Shown piece after piece: positions 49,401-58,986 of a DNA stretch of 64,000 bases. The DNA is from Streptomyces eurocidicus (lineage in GTDB: Bacteria > Actinomycetota > Actinomycetes > Streptomycetales > Streptomycetaceae). The stretch is from contig NZ_LGUI01000005.1 of NCBI RefSeq assembly GCF_002891295.1, positions 248,001 through 312,000 of the forward strand, read 5' to 3'. Position 1 is the stretch's first letter. Each line of letters begins with the position of its first letter. The notes beneath the pieces are model-generated. The model was not told the DNA's origin and searched no databases. It saw only the letters and a program-made list of their open reading frames with translations. The translations under genes were made by a program, and so were the position numbers.

Positions 49401-50681
49401 TCACGCCGCCCGGTGGTCGTGGTGGATGGGCGTACGGGCCCCCGTGAGCGGGGTGCCCGTACCGCCCCGCCGGACGGCGACGATCTCGGCGGCGATCGAC
49501 AGGGCCGTCTCCTCGGGCGTACGGGCACCCAGGTCGAGGCCGATCGGCGAGCGCAGGCGGCCCAGTTCGCGCTCGCCCACGCCGGCCTCGCGCAGCCGGT
49601 CGAGCCGGGCCTCGTGCGTACGGCGCGAGCCCATGGCCCCGACGTAGGCGACCGGGAGCCGCAGGGCCCGCTCCAGCAGCGGGACGTCGAACTTCGCGTC
49701 GTGGGTCAGGACGCACAGCACGGCGCGGTGGTCCAGGTCCTGGGAGTCGAGATAGCGGTGCGGCCAGTCCACGACGACCTCGTCCGCGCCGGGGAAGCGG
49801 CGGGCGGTGGCGAAGACGGGCCGGGCGTCGCAGACGGTGACGTGGTAGCCGAGGAACTTCCCCGCCCCGACCAGCGCCGCGGCGAAGTCGACCGCCCCGA
49901 AGACGATCATGCGGGGGGCCGGGACGGCGGACTCGACGAGCAGCGTCACGGGCTCGCCGCAGCGTGAGCCGGGGCGGACGAGGGCGCCGCCCCCGGCCGC
50001 CCGCCCCGCGACCGGCTCCCTCCCGCCGAGAGCTCCCACGCCGGACCCCGGCTCGCCACCCGCCCCGGCGCCGCGGGCCGCTCCAGCGGCGCCCATGGCC
50101 GGGCGCCCGGCCGTCGCGGCCCCCGGGCCCTCGCCCACCTCCACCGTTCCCGTCCGGCCCACGTCCAGGAGTGCCGCCGCCTCCAGGCCGGCGACGCGGT
50201 CCAGCGCCTCCGTACCGCCGAGCGTGCCCGTCACCCCGCCGCCCGGGCCCACCAGCAGGGCCCGGCCCAGCAGGTGCGCGGGGCCCGAGGCCACCCGGGC
50301 CAGGGCCGCCGTGCCGCCGCGCGCCGCCTCGGCCAGGGCCGCGCCGAGCACCGGGCGGTCCGGGCTGTCCGCGCGGACCGGCGTGACCAGGACGTCGAGC
50401 ACCCCGCCGCAGGTCAGCCCCACGGCGAAGGCGTCCTCGTCGGAGTAGCCGAACCGTTCCAGCACGCTCTCGCCGCTCACCAGGGCCGCCCGGCACAGCT
50501 CGTAGACCGCGCCCTCCACGCACCCGCCCGAGACGGAGCCGATCACCGTGCCGTCCGTGTCGACCGCGAGCGCCGCGCCGGGCTGCCGGGGCGCGCTGCC
50601 GGTGACGGCCACGACCGTGGCCACGGCGAACTCGCGCCCCTCCGCGCACCACCGGTGCAGCTCGTCGGCGAGGTCCAGCAT
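49401..50681 (-). CDS. XdhC/CoxI-family protein for xanthine dehydrogenase maturation
   Basis: A 426-residue protein of the XdhC family. The N-terminal domain reads FAVATVVAVTGSAPRQPGAAL and GSVSGGCVEGAVYE. The C-terminal Rossmann-like domain contains RMIVFGAVDFAAALVGAGKFLGYHVTVCDARPVF, LDHRAVLCVLTHDAKFDVPLLERAL and YVGAMGSRRTHEARLDRLREAG. Characterised XdhC inserts the sulfurated molybdenum cofactor. An Ala/Gly-rich insert (about residues 165-230) separates the halves. It is the last gene of the minus-strand purine unit. Start ATG 50681 has AGAGGAGA upstream. Confidence 0.9.
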   Translation of the reverse strand: MLDLADELHRWCAEGREFAVATVVAVTGSAPRQPGAALAVDTDGTVIGSVSGGCVEGAVYELCRAALVSGESVLERFGYSDEDAFAVGLTCGGVLDVLVTPVRADSPDRPVLGAALAEAARGGTAALARVASGPAHLLGRALLVGPGGGVTGTLGGTEALDRVAGLEAAALLDVGRTGTVEVGEGPGAATAGRPAMGAAGAARGAGAGGEPGSGVGALGGREPVAGRAAGGGALVRPGSRCGEPVTLLVESAVPAPRMIVFGAVDFAAALVGAGKFLGYHVTVCDARPVFATARRFPGADEVVVDWPHRYLDSQDLDHRAVLCVLTHDAKFDVPLLERALRLPVAYVGAMGSRRTHEARLDRLREAGVGERELGRLRSPIGLDLGARTPEETALSIAAEIVAVRRGGTGTPLTGARTPIHHDHRAA

Positions 50682-50725
50682 GACGGTCTCCTCTGCGCGG
50701 TACGGGAACGTCGGGCCGTGCGCCG

Positions 50726-52186
50726 TCATCTGACGCCCAGCCAGTTCTCCAGGGGGTGGAGGGCGAAGTAGACGGTGAAGACGGCGGTCAGCAGCCACAT
50801 GAACACCCCGGGTTCGCGCCACTTCCCCTGGGCGGCCTTGATGGCCGTGAAGGCGATGACGCCCGCGCCGACACCCGGCGTGATGGCGTACGTGAACGGC
50901 ATCAGCACCACGGTCAGGAAGACCGGCACCGCCACCGCCCGGTCGTTCCAGTCGATGTGCCGGGCGTTGCTCATCATCATCGCACCGATCACCACCAGCG
51001 CCGCGGCCGCGACCTCGCCGGGGACGATCCGGGTGAGCGGGGTGAAGAACAGGCACGCGGCGAAGAGCCCGCCGGTCACCACCGAGGACAGGCCCGTACG
51101 GGCGCCCTCGCCCACCCCGGTCGCGGACTCGATGAAGACGGTCTGGCCCGACGCCCCCGCGACGCCGCCGATCGCCCCGCCCGCGCCGTCGACGAACAGC
51201 GCCTTGCTCAGCCCCGGCATCCGCCCCCGGGAGTCCGTGAGCCCCGCCTCCGTGCCCACGCCGATGATGGTGGCCATCGCGTCGAAGAAGCCGGCCAGCA
51301 CCAGGGTGAACACGATCATCCCCACGCCCATGGCGCCGAGCGTGCCCCAGCCGCCGAGGGCGACATGGCCGAAGAGCGAGAAGTCCGGCATCGACACGGC
51401 GCCGCCCCGCAGCGTGGGCGCGCCGTTCTGCCAGGTCTTGGGCCCCAGCCGGGCGACGGCGTCGACGACGACGGCCAGCACGGTGCCGGCGACGATGCCG
51501 ATGAGGATCGCGCCGGGGACGTCCCGGGCCTGGAGCATGAAGATGAGCAGCAGGGTGACGCAGAAGACCAGTACGGGCCAGCCGGCGAGCTCGCCGGCCG
51601 TGCCCAGGGTGACCGGCCCACCGCCCGTGGAGGCATGCACGAAACCGGCCTTGACCAGGCCGATCAGGGCGATGAACATACCGATGCCCATGGTGATGGC
51701 GTGCTTGAGCGCCAGCGGTATCGCGTTCATGATCAGCTCGCGTAGCCCGGTGACCGCCAGGACGACGATCACCAGTCCGTACACCACGCACATGCCCATC
51801 GCCTGAGGCCACGTCATATGGGGTGCCACCTGCGTGGAGAGCACGCCCGAGACACCCAGCCCGGCGGCGAGGGCCAGCGGCACCTTGCCGACGAAGCCCA
51901 TCAGCAGTGTGCAGACCGCCGCGCCGAGCGCGGTGGCGGTGATCAGACCGGCGTGGCCGAGGGTGTGCCCCGTGACGTCCGGGCCGGACAGGATCAGGGG
52001 GTTGAGCAGGAGGATGTAACACATCGCCATGAAGGTGGTGACGCCGCCGCGCACCTCGCGGCCGAGGGTGGAGCCCCTTTCGCCGATGTGGAAGTACCGG
52101 TCGAGCCGGGACCGTCCGGCCGGTGGCCGTGGGCCCGCGCCCGCGTCCCGTGCCGTGGTGCCCGGCTCCACGGATGGCTGGGTCAT
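50726..52186 (-). CDS. NCS2-family purine permease (AzgA-like)
   Basis: A 486-residue transporter with about 12-14 membrane segments. The start YFHIGERGSTLGREVRGGVTTF, LNPLILSGPDVTG and FDAMATIIGVGTEAGL, plus GTSPVTVFIESA-like GASGQTVFIESATGVGEGARTG, are characteristic of AzgA-type hypoxanthine/guanine/adenine permeases. In a locus with xanthine dehydrogenase and PucR it most likely imports purine bases for catabolism. It starts at ATG 52186 (MTQPSVEPG). Confidence 0.92.
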   Translation of the reverse strand: MTQPSVEPGTTARDAGAGPRPPAGRSRLDRYFHIGERGSTLGREVRGGVTTFMAMCYILLLNPLILSGPDVTGHTLGHAGLITATALGAAVCTLLMGFVGKVPLALAAGLGVSGVLSTQVAPHMTWPQAMGMCVVYGLVIVVLAVTGLRELIMNAIPLALKHAITMGIGMFIALIGLVKAGFVHASTGGGPVTLGTAGELAGWPVLVFCVTLLLIFMLQARDVPGAILIGIVAGTVLAVVVDAVARLGPKTWQNGAPTLRGGAVSMPDFSLFGHVALGGWGTLGAMGVGMIVFTLVLAGFFDAMATIIGVGTEAGLTDSRGRMPGLSKALFVDGAGGAIGGVAGASGQTVFIESATGVGEGARTGLSSVVTGGLFAACLFFTPLTRIVPGEVAAAALVVIGAMMMSNARHIDWNDRAVAVPVFLTVVLMPFTYAITPGVGAGVIAFTAIKAAQGKWREPGVFMWLLTAVFTVYFALHPLENWLGVR

Positions 52187-52362
52187 GACCTGCTCCCATG
52201 TTCCGGGGAATGTGGATCGCTGCACGACCCGGGGGACGGCCCGAGACGGAAACGGGTGACGGCCCGCCGGGGCCCCTCGCGCGCGGTGTACAGGGGCGGA
52301 AGGGGCCCGTCGGCGGCAGTCCGAAGAGGTGGGGGAGGGGCGCCGGGTCCCGGCACCCGTGC

Positions 52363-54774
52363 TCAGGTGCCGGTGAGGTGCTCCGGCCGCACCGGCACCC
52401 GGGCGAGCGGCAGCCCCGTGGCGGCGCGGATCGCGGCGACGACGGCCGGGGTGGACGAGAGCGTGGGGGCCTCGCCGACGCCCCGCAGCCCGTAGGGGGC
52501 GTGGGTGTCGGCGAGTTCGAGGATGTCCACGGGCAGGGTGGGGGTGTCGAGAATGGTGGGGATGAGGTAGTCGGTGAAGGAGGGGTTGCGGACCTTGGCG
52601 GTGACCGGGTCCACGACGATCTCCTCCATCACCGCCAGCCCGAGGCCCTGCGTGGTGCCGCCGTGTATCTGCCCGGCCACCGACAGCGGGTTCAGCGCCT
52701 TCCCGACGTCCTGCGCGCAGGCCAGCTCCACGACCTTGACGAGACCGAGCTCGGTGTCCACCTCGACCACGGCGCGGTGGGCGGCGAAGGAGTACTGCAC
52801 ATGGCCGTCGCCCTGCCCGGTGACCAGGTCGAAGGGCTCGGTGGGCCGGTGCCGCCACACCAGCTCCAGGTCCACGGCGTCGCTTCCGAGGACCTCCGCG
52901 AGATCGGCGAGGACCTCGCCGCCGTCGGTGGTCACCTTGCCGCCCTCCAGGAGCAGTTCGGCGGTGGCCCACGCCGGGTGGTACGTGCCGAACCGGGCCC
53001 GGCCCAGCTCCAGCACCCGCTCCCGGACGGCCTCGCAGGCGTGCCGGACGGCGCCTCCGGTCACATACGTCTGCCGGGAGGCGGAGGTCGAACCGGCCGA
53101 GCCGACACGGGTGTCGGCCGGGCGCAGGGTGACCTGTTCGACGCCCAGCTCGGTGCGGGCGATCTGGGCGTGCACGGTGACCCCGCCCTGACCGACCTCG
53201 GCCATCGCCGTGTGCACCGTGGCCACCGGCCGGCCACCGACGACCTCCAGCCGCACCCGGGCCGTCGAGTAGTCGTCGAACCCCTCGGAGAAGCCGACGT
53301 TCTTTATCCCCACGGCGTAGCCGACGCCGCGCACGACGCCCTCGCCGTGGGTGGTGTTGGACAGCCCGCCGGGCAGGGCGCGCACGTCCGCCGCGCCGCC
53401 CGCGCTCTCCCACTGCCGCTCGGGCGGCAGCGGCATCGCCTTGACGCGGCGCAGGAGTTCGGCGACCGGCGCGGGCGAGTCCACGACCTGACCGGTCGGC
53501 ATGACCGCGCCCTCGGACATGGCGTTGCGCTGCCGGAACTCCACCGGGTCGAGCCCCAGGGCGGCGGCGAGCCGGTCCATCTGCGCCTCGTAGGCGAAGC
53601 ACGCCTGGACGGCGCCGAAGCCGCGCATCGCGCCGCAGGGCGGGTTGTTGGTGTAGAGCGCGAGCGCCTCGGCGTCCACCGCGTCGACCACGTACGGGCC
53701 GGCGGAGAGCGAGGCGGCGTTGCCGACGACGGCCGGGGAGGACGAGGCGTAGGCGCCGCCGTCCAGCACGATGCGGCACGCCACATGGGTGAGCCTGCCG
53801 TCCTCGGTGGCCCCGTGCTCGTAGTGGAGCCGGGCGGGATGGCGGTGGACGTGGCCGAAGAACGACTCGAAGCGGTTGTAGACCATCTTCACGGGCCGGC
53901 CGGTGCGCAGGGCCAGCAGACAGGCGTGGGCCTGCATGGAGAGGTCCTCGCGGCCGCCGAAGGCGCCGCCGACGCCGGAGAGCGTCATCCTGACCTTGTC
54001 CTCGGGCAGACCGAGGACCGGCGCGATCTGGCGCAGGTCGGCGTGCAGCCACTGGGTGGCGACGTACAGGTCGACGCCGCCGTCCTCGGCGGGCACCGCC
54101 AGCCCGGACTCGGGGCCCAGGAACGCCTGGTCCTGCATGCCGACCTCGTAGTCGCCCGTCACGATCACGTCGGCGCGGGCCCTGGCCGCGGCGACGTCAC
54201 CACGGCGGACCGGCTGCCGGTGGACGACATTGGGGTGCGGGACGTGGCGGGCGTGGGCGTCGGTGCGGCCGGGGTGCAGCACGGGGGCGCCGGGGGCGAG
54301 CGCGGACGCCTCACCGGTGACGACGGGCAGCGGCTCGTACGCCACCTCGATCTTCGCGGCGGCGCGGCGGGCCGTCTCGGGGTGGTCGGCGGCGACGAGG
54401 GCGACCGGCTCGCCGTGGTAGCGGACCACACCGTCAGCGAGGACGGGGGTGTCCTCGATCTCCAGGCCGTAGCGGGTGGCGGCGGGGAGGTCGGCGTGGG
54501 TCAGCACGGCGCGGACGCCGGGCGTCGCGAGCGCCCCGGAGACGTCGACGGAGCGGATCCGGGCATGGGCGTGCGGGCTGCGGAGGGTGTGGCCCCAGAG
54601 CATGTCCTCGTGCCACAGGTCCGAGGCGTACGCGAACTCGCCGGTGACCTTCAGGGTGCCGTCGGGGCGGAGCGTCGACTCGCCGACGCCGCCCGGGGCC
54701 GGGCCCGCCCAGGCGGGTCCGGTGCCGGCGGGCAGGTCGGTGGGGAGTCCGGTGGGGACGCGAGGGGTGCCCAT
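52363..54774 (-). CDS. xanthine dehydrogenase, molybdenum-binding subunit
   Basis: An 803-residue molybdopterin hydroxylase subunit. Visible motifs: GGAFGGREDLS (molybdopterin contact), PPCGAMRGFGAVQACFAYE with the Arg of the active site, VEVGQGGVTVHAQIA-like MAEVGQGGVTVHAQIA, and GLRGVGEAPTLS with the catalytic Glu in GVGE. Oxidises hypoxanthine and xanthine to urate with the 2Fe-2S and FAD subunits encoded next to it. The small subunit gene ends 2 bases before its start. Substrate preference is inferred from the PucR and purine permease context. Confidence 0.93.
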   Translation of the reverse strand: MGTPRVPTGLPTDLPAGTGPAWAGPAPGGVGESTLRPDGTLKVTGEFAYASDLWHEDMLWGHTLRSPHAHARIRSVDVSGALATPGVRAVLTHADLPAATRYGLEIEDTPVLADGVVRYHGEPVALVAADHPETARRAAAKIEVAYEPLPVVTGEASALAPGAPVLHPGRTDAHARHVPHPNVVHRQPVRRGDVAAARARADVIVTGDYEVGMQDQAFLGPESGLAVPAEDGGVDLYVATQWLHADLRQIAPVLGLPEDKVRMTLSGVGGAFGGREDLSMQAHACLLALRTGRPVKMVYNRFESFFGHVHRHPARLHYEHGATEDGRLTHVACRIVLDGGAYASSSPAVVGNAASLSAGPYVVDAVDAEALALYTNNPPCGAMRGFGAVQACFAYEAQMDRLAAALGLDPVEFRQRNAMSEGAVMPTGQVVDSPAPVAELLRRVKAMPLPPERQWESAGGAADVRALPGGLSNTTHGEGVVRGVGYAVGIKNVGFSEGFDDYSTARVRLEVVGGRPVATVHTAMAEVGQGGVTVHAQIARTELGVEQVTLRPADTRVGSAGSTSASRQTYVTGGAVRHACEAVRERVLELGRARFGTYHPAWATAELLLEGGKVTTDGGEVLADLAEVLGSDAVDLELVWRHRPTEPFDLVTGQGDGHVQYSFAAHRAVVEVDTELGLVKVVELACAQDVGKALNPLSVAGQIHGGTTQGLGLAVMEEIVVDPVTAKVRNPSFTDYLIPTILDTPTLPVDILELADTHAPYGLRGVGEAPTLSSTPAVVAAIRAATGLPLARVPVRPEHLTGT

Positions 54775-54776
54775 GG

Positions 54777-55313
54777 TCAGACCGTCTCTCCCGCACGGGC
54801 GGCCGCCAGGCGTACCGCGTCGAGGATCTTCTCGTAGCCCGTACAGCGGCACAGATTGCCGGAGAGGGCCTCGCGGATGTCCGCGTCGGAGGGGTCGGGG
54901 ACGCGGGCCAGCAGATCGTCGGCGGCGACCAGCAGACCGGGGGTGCAGAAGCCGCACTGCACGGCGCCCGCGTCGACGAACGCCCGCTGTACGGGGGAGA
55001 GTCCGGCGGTCTGCGCCCCGTCCCGGCCCTGGTCCCCGGCGGCCCCGGCGTCTGGGGCGCGCTGTGCCGCGAGCTCGGCCAGGCCCTCGACAGTCACCAC
55101 CTCGCGGCCCTCCGCCTGCCCCGCCGCGACCAGGCAGGCGCACACCAGCTCGCCGTCCAGGCGGACCGTGCAGGAGCCGCACTCGCCCTGCTCGCAGGCG
55201 TTCTTCGAGCCCGGCAGGCCCAGCCGCTCCCGCAGGACGTACAGCAGGCTCTCGCCCTCCCAGACGTCGTCGGCCTCCCGCGGGCGGCCGTTGACCGTAC
55301 AGTTCACGCGCAT
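54777..55313 (-). CDS. xanthine dehydrogenase, 2Fe-2S subunit
   Basis: A 178-residue protein with the plant-ferredoxin-type cluster ACEQGECGSCTVRLDG...C near residues 40-60, and the second cluster GAVQCGFCTPG and SGNLCRCTGYEKI in the helical C-terminal domain. An Ala-rich linker of about 30 residues (RAPDAGAAGDQGRDGAQTAG) between the two domains is longer than usual. Transfers electrons from the molybdenum site to FAD. Overlaps the FAD subunit gene by 10 bases. Confidence 0.94.
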   Translation of the reverse strand: MRVNCTVNGRPREADDVWEGESLLYVLRERLGLPGSKNACEQGECGSCTVRLDGELVCACLVAAGQAEGREVVTVEGLAELAAQRAPDAGAAGDQGRDGAQTAGLSPVQRAFVDAGAVQCGFCTPGLLVAADDLLARVPDPSDADIREALSGNLCRCTGYEKILDAVRLAAARAGETV

Positions 55314-56191
55314 CGGGTGGTCCTCTCGCTGCCGCGGTACGCGTCCCAGGCCCAGCCGAGGGTGCGGCGGGCCATGACGCCCACCGCGTGCCGGCGGTAC
55401 CGGGCGCTGCCGCGCACGTCGTCGATGGGGTTGCAGGAGCCCGCCGCCAGCTCGCCGAACTGCCGGACGAGGGACGGCGGCAGGTCCCGCCCGGAGTCCC
55501 AGAAGCCGCCCTCGGCCAGCGCGGCGTCGAGGAACTCCTCCGCCGCGCGGGCCCGCAGCGGGGTGGGCGCGGCCGAGCCGATGCCCGTGCGCACCGCCCG
55601 CGCCCGTGGGTGCAGCGCGAGCCCGAAGGCGCAGACCGCGATCACCATGGCGTTGCGCGTGCCGACCTTCGCGAACTGCTGCGGCCCGTCGGCCTTGCGG
55701 ACGCGGACGGCCCGGATCAGCTCGTCCGGCTCCAGGGCGTTGCGCTTGACGCCGGTGTAGAACCGCTCGACGGGGATGAGCCGGGTGCCGCGCACCGACT
55801 CGGCCTCCACCTCGGCGCCCGCCGCCAGCAGCGCGGGGTGGGAGTCGCCGGCCGGGGACGCGGCGCCGAGGTTGCCGCCGACGCTGCCCCGGTTGCGGAT
55901 CTGCGGCGAGCCGACGGTGTGCGCCGCGAGGGCCAGCCCGGGCAGCGGCCCCCGGAGGTTTTCCATGATCCGCGTGTACGGGACGGACGCGCCGAGGCGG
56001 ACGTCCCGCTCGCCGACCTCCCATTCGTACAAATCGCCGATGCGGTTCAGGTCCAGCAGGTACTCCGGACGGCGGTGGTCGAAATTGATCTCGACCATCA
56101 CATCCGTGCCACCCGCGAGGGGCACGGCCGAGGGGTGCTCCGCCTTGGCGGCCAGAGCCTCCTCCCAGGTGCCGGGGCGCAGGAAGTCCAT
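55304..56191 (-). CDS. xanthine dehydrogenase, FAD-binding subunit
   Basis: A 295-residue flavoprotein subunit. PLAGGTDVMVEINFDHRRPEYLLDL and AHTVGSPQIRNRGSVGGNLGAASPAGDSHPALLA are the two FAD-binding signatures of the CO dehydrogenase flavoprotein family. It is the first gene of the xdh transcription unit, divergent from pucR-like gene 56448 across a 256-base promoter region. It passes electrons from the Fe-S clusters to NAD+ or another acceptor. Confidence 0.93.
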   Translation of the reverse strand: MDFLRPGTWEEALAAKAEHPSAVPLAGGTDVMVEINFDHRRPEYLLDLNRIGDLYEWEVGERDVRLGASVPYTRIMENLRGPLPGLALAAHTVGSPQIRNRGSVGGNLGAASPAGDSHPALLAAGAEVEAESVRGTRLIPVERFYTGVKRNALEPDELIRAVRVRKADGPQQFAKVGTRNAMVIAVCAFGLALHPRARAVRTGIGSAAPTPLRARAAEEFLDAALAEGGFWDSGRDLPPSLVRQFGELAAGSCNPIDDVRGSARYRRHAVGVMARRTLGWAWDAYRGSERTTRCA

Positions 56192-56447
56192 GGATCTTCT
56201 CTTCTCGATCGGGTCTCGCGAGGTGGTCCGTGGGAGGTGTTCCGGCCGGTTCGGTCCCGGCGCCGCATGTCCTGTTCGCGCGCTCTGCAGCCAGTACACC
56301 GAGGTCCGCGCACCCGGGTGCAGTCACCGAAACCATGAAGCGGTTGGCTGGCCACGCCCGCCGTCTTGTAGATTCGAACGAAAGGCGGGGTTCAGAAACC
56401 CCACTGCATTCCACTGGTTACAACAAGACAGATCGGCGGCGACCACG
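56192..56447. promoter_or_regulatory. divergent promoter region of the xdh operon and PucR gene
   Basis: It contains GTCTTGT (56363-56369) and its complement ACAAGAC (56423-56429), and between them a hairpin GGGGTT-CAGA-AACCCC (56387-56402). The two half sites are candidate PucR contacts; the spacing would need looping. The rest shows no gene. Confidence 0.4.
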
Positions 56448-58157
56448 ATGCGGCTGCGCGCACTCCTGGAGACCGATGCGCTGGGCCTTCGGCTGCTCGG
56501 CGGCGAGGACGAGCTGGACCGCTCCGTGCGCGGCGTGATGACCACCGACCTGCGGGACCCCAGCCGGTATCTGTCCGGCGGCGAGCTGGTGCTCACGGGG
56601 CTCGCATGGCGCCGGGACCCGGACGACTCCGAGCGGTTCGTCCGGATCCTGACCGCCGCCGGGGTGGCCGGGCTGGCGGCGGGCGAGGCGGAGATGCGCT
56701 CGATCCCCGACGACCTGGTGCAGGCGTGCGCCCGGCACCGGCTGCCGCTGTTCTCCGTCGTGGAGGACGTCTCGTTCGCCTCCATCACGGAGCACGTGGT
56801 GCGCCAGGTCTCCGGCGAGCGCGCGGGCGACCTGGCGGCCGTCGTCGACCGGCACCGCCGGCTGATGACCTCGGGCCCGGCGGGCGGCGGCCCCGAGGTG
56901 GTCCTGGACCTGCTCGGCTCCGACCTGGACCTGCGCGCCTGGGTGCTCTCGCCCACCGGACGGCCCATCGCCGGCTCCTCGCTGGCCGGCGCCGGGCCCG
57001 AGCTGCCCGCGGCCGTCTGCGCCACGCTCGCGGGCGAGCACCTGGCCGCCTCCCGCACGGGCCGCCGCGGCCCGCACCGGGTCACGGCCGGCGGCGGCAC
57101 GTACTCCCTCTTCCCCATCGGGGGCGGCGGCCGGATCGCCTCCCGGGACGTCCGCGAGACCGTCCTGTCCGACTGGCTGCTGGCCGTCGAGGCGGACGCC
57201 GGGGACTGGCCGGCCGAGCGGCTCGACCTGCTCGACGGCGTCACCCAGCTGATCGCCGTCGAGCGGGACCGCCGCGACGCCGCCCGCACGGTGCGCCGCC
57301 GGCTCGCCCAGGAGGTCCTGGAGCTCGTCCAGGGCGGCGCGGCGCCCGCCGAGATCGCGGCCCGCCTGCGGGTGGCGGCGCCGGTGCTGCTGCCCGGCCT
57401 GGGCTCGGCCCCGCACTGGCAGGTGGTGGTCGCCCGGGTCGAGTGGGACGGCGGCGACATCCCCGGCGGCCCGGTGGCCCAGGCGCTCCTGGAGGAGATC
57501 CTCGTCGACCCGGAGGCCACCGGCCCCGAGCCGTCCGACCGGATCGCCGTCGCCCACACGGGCGATGAGGCGGTCGCGCTCGTGCCCCTCCCCGCCGTCC
57601 CGGTCCGCCCGGAGGGCCTGGACGACGCGCTCACCGGCGCGGAGAGCGCGCCCGCGGCCCCCGGCCTGCACGCCGACGCCCTCCTCGCGGCCGTCCGCGA
57701 ACCCCTCGCCCGGGGCCTCGACGGCGACGGCCGCCTCACCCTCGGCGTCAGCGCCGCGGTGCACTCGGCGGAGGGCCTGCGCGGCGCCCTGGAGGAGGCC
57801 CGGCACGCCCGCCGGGTGGCCGCCGCCCGCCCGGGCCGCGTCTGCGCGGCGGGCCACCAGGAGCTGGCCTCGCACGTCCTGCTGCTGCCCTTCGTGCCCG
57901 ACGACGTCCGCCGCGCCTTCACGGCCCGCCTCCTGGACCCGCTGCGCGACTACGACCGCCGGCACCGCGCCGAGCTCATCCCGACGCTGGAGGCGTTCCT
58001 CGACTGCGACGGCTCCTGGACGCGGTGCGCGACGCGGCTGCACCTGCACGTCAACACCTTGCGCTACCGGGTCGGCCGGATCGAGCAGCTGACGGGCCGT
58101 GACCTCTCGCGCCTGGAGGACAAGCTGGACTTCTTCCTGGCACTGCGGATGAGCTGA
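56448..58157 (+). CDS. PucR-family transcriptional regulator of purine catabolism
   Basis: A 569-residue regulator with an N-terminal purine catabolism domain (DRSVRGVMTTDLRDPSRYLSGGELVLTGLAW, HRLPLFSVVEDVSFASITEHV), a central GGDEF-like region, and the C-terminal PucR helix-turn-helix (LEAFLDCDGSWTRCATRLHLHVNTLRYRVGRIEQLTGRDL). Divergent transcription from the xdh genes supports control of purine degradation, with a purine intermediate as probable ligand. The ATG at 56448 is preceded by a weak GGCGGCGACC site. Confidence 0.92.
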   Translation: MRLRALLETDALGLRLLGGEDELDRSVRGVMTTDLRDPSRYLSGGELVLTGLAWRRDPDDSERFVRILTAAGVAGLAAGEAEMRSIPDDLVQACARHRLPLFSVVEDVSFASITEHVVRQVSGERAGDLAAVVDRHRRLMTSGPAGGGPEVVLDLLGSDLDLRAWVLSPTGRPIAGSSLAGAGPELPAAVCATLAGEHLAASRTGRRGPHRVTAGGGTYSLFPIGGGGRIASRDVRETVLSDWLLAVEADAGDWPAERLDLLDGVTQLIAVERDRRDAARTVRRRLAQEVLELVQGGAAPAEIAARLRVAAPVLLPGLGSAPHWQVVVARVEWDGGDIPGGPVAQALLEEILVDPEATGPEPSDRIAVAHTGDEAVALVPLPAVPVRPEGLDDALTGAESAPAAPGLHADALLAAVREPLARGLDGDGRLTLGVSAAVHSAEGLRGALEEARHARRVAAARPGRVCAAGHQELASHVLLLPFVPDDVRRAFTARLLDPLRDYDRRHRAELIPTLEAFLDCDGSWTRCATRLHLHVNTLRYRVGRIEQLTGRDLSRLEDKLDFFLALRMS

Positions 58158-58158
58158 G

Positions 58159-58236
58159 GGGACCGTTCCGGACGGTCCCGGACCCCGGCCCTCAGGCGCC
58201 GGACGGCTGATTCCAGCCCGTCCGGCGCCTGAGGGC
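58159..58236. repeat. palindromic intergenic element, copy D, with double hairpin
   Basis: First hairpin: GGGACCG (58159) with CGGTCCC (58173-58179). Second: arms 58188-58209 and 58214-58236 pair with one unpaired base around TTC-like loop and share the CGCCGGAC...GTCCGGCG core with the other copies. It begins 2 bases after the PucR stop and lies between convergent PucR and Crp/Fnr genes. Confidence 0.8.
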
Positions 58237-58263
58237 ATTCGGGGAAGAGCCCCTCCCCGCCCG

Positions 58264-58986
58264 CTACCGCCGCGCGATCGCCGCCAGCGCGGCCATGTCC
58301 CGCACGACGATCGCCCGGTACCGGTTGTGGATGACCTCCTTCTCACGGAGCTCGCCGAGCGCCTGCTCCACCGTGGACTGGCCGAGCTGCAGCGCCTCCG
58401 TGAGGTTGTACTGACTCGGCCCCTCGATGCGGACGCCCCCGTACCGGCCCTGGTCGCGCACCCCCACGGTGGCGCCGAGGTGGTGCAGCAGCGTGCTGAC
58501 GCGCGCCAGCGCAGGCCGCTTGAACGTGCTGTAGATCCGCTCGTCCGTGCGGTTGCGTGTCTCCAGGCTCAGGAGCAGCTTGCGCTCGATCACGACGTGC
58601 CGGGTGAGGACTTTCCACAGCACGTCGGGGGCGAAACCCAGGGTCACGGTCTCGCTCAGGCACGTCGTGGCCGGACCGGGAGCGCCCGGGTCCAGCAGCC
58701 GCTGCTCCTCCAGCACCTGGCCGGTGCCCCGGAAGCGCAGGATGGAGGTGCCGAAGTGGCTGCGCTGCTGTGACACGCAGCCGCCGAGCACGATGTGCAC
58801 GGCCTCTTCCGGGCCGCCGGTCGTCAGCGGCTCGCCCTTGGCGTAGGCGCGGGTCTGTCCGAGCGGGATCATCGACGACCATAGCCGTGGCGCGAGGCCG
58901 TGCAGGAAGCTGCCTTCGGGCATGGGCCGACGCCCGGCCAGTACGTCGGGGACGCGGAATGACTCCAGGTTCGGGGGAGGCGTCAT
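58264..58986 (-). CDS. Crp/Fnr-type transcriptional regulator
   Basis: A 240-residue protein. A cyclic-nucleotide-binding-like beta barrel is seen at about residues 30-140 (QTRAYAKGEPLTTGGPEEAVHIVLGGCVSQ, ILRFRGTGQVLEEQRLL), then a dimer helix and a winged helix (YNLTEALQLGQSTVEQALGELREKEVIHNRYRAIVVRD). Key cAMP-contact residues of E. coli Crp are not conserved, so the ligand is uncertain. Its ATG overlaps the stop of the upstream small membrane protein gene (ATGA). Confidence 0.83.
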   Translation of the reverse strand: MTPPPNLESFRVPDVLAGRRPMPEGSFLHGLAPRLWSSMIPLGQTRAYAKGEPLTTGGPEEAVHIVLGGCVSQQRSHFGTSILRFRGTGQVLEEQRLLDPGAPGPATTCLSETVTLGFAPDVLWKVLTRHVVIERKLLLSLETRNRTDERIYSTFKRPALARVSTLLHHLGATVGVRDQGRYGGVRIEGPSQYNLTEALQLGQSTVEQALGELREKEVIHNRYRAIVVRDMAALAAIARR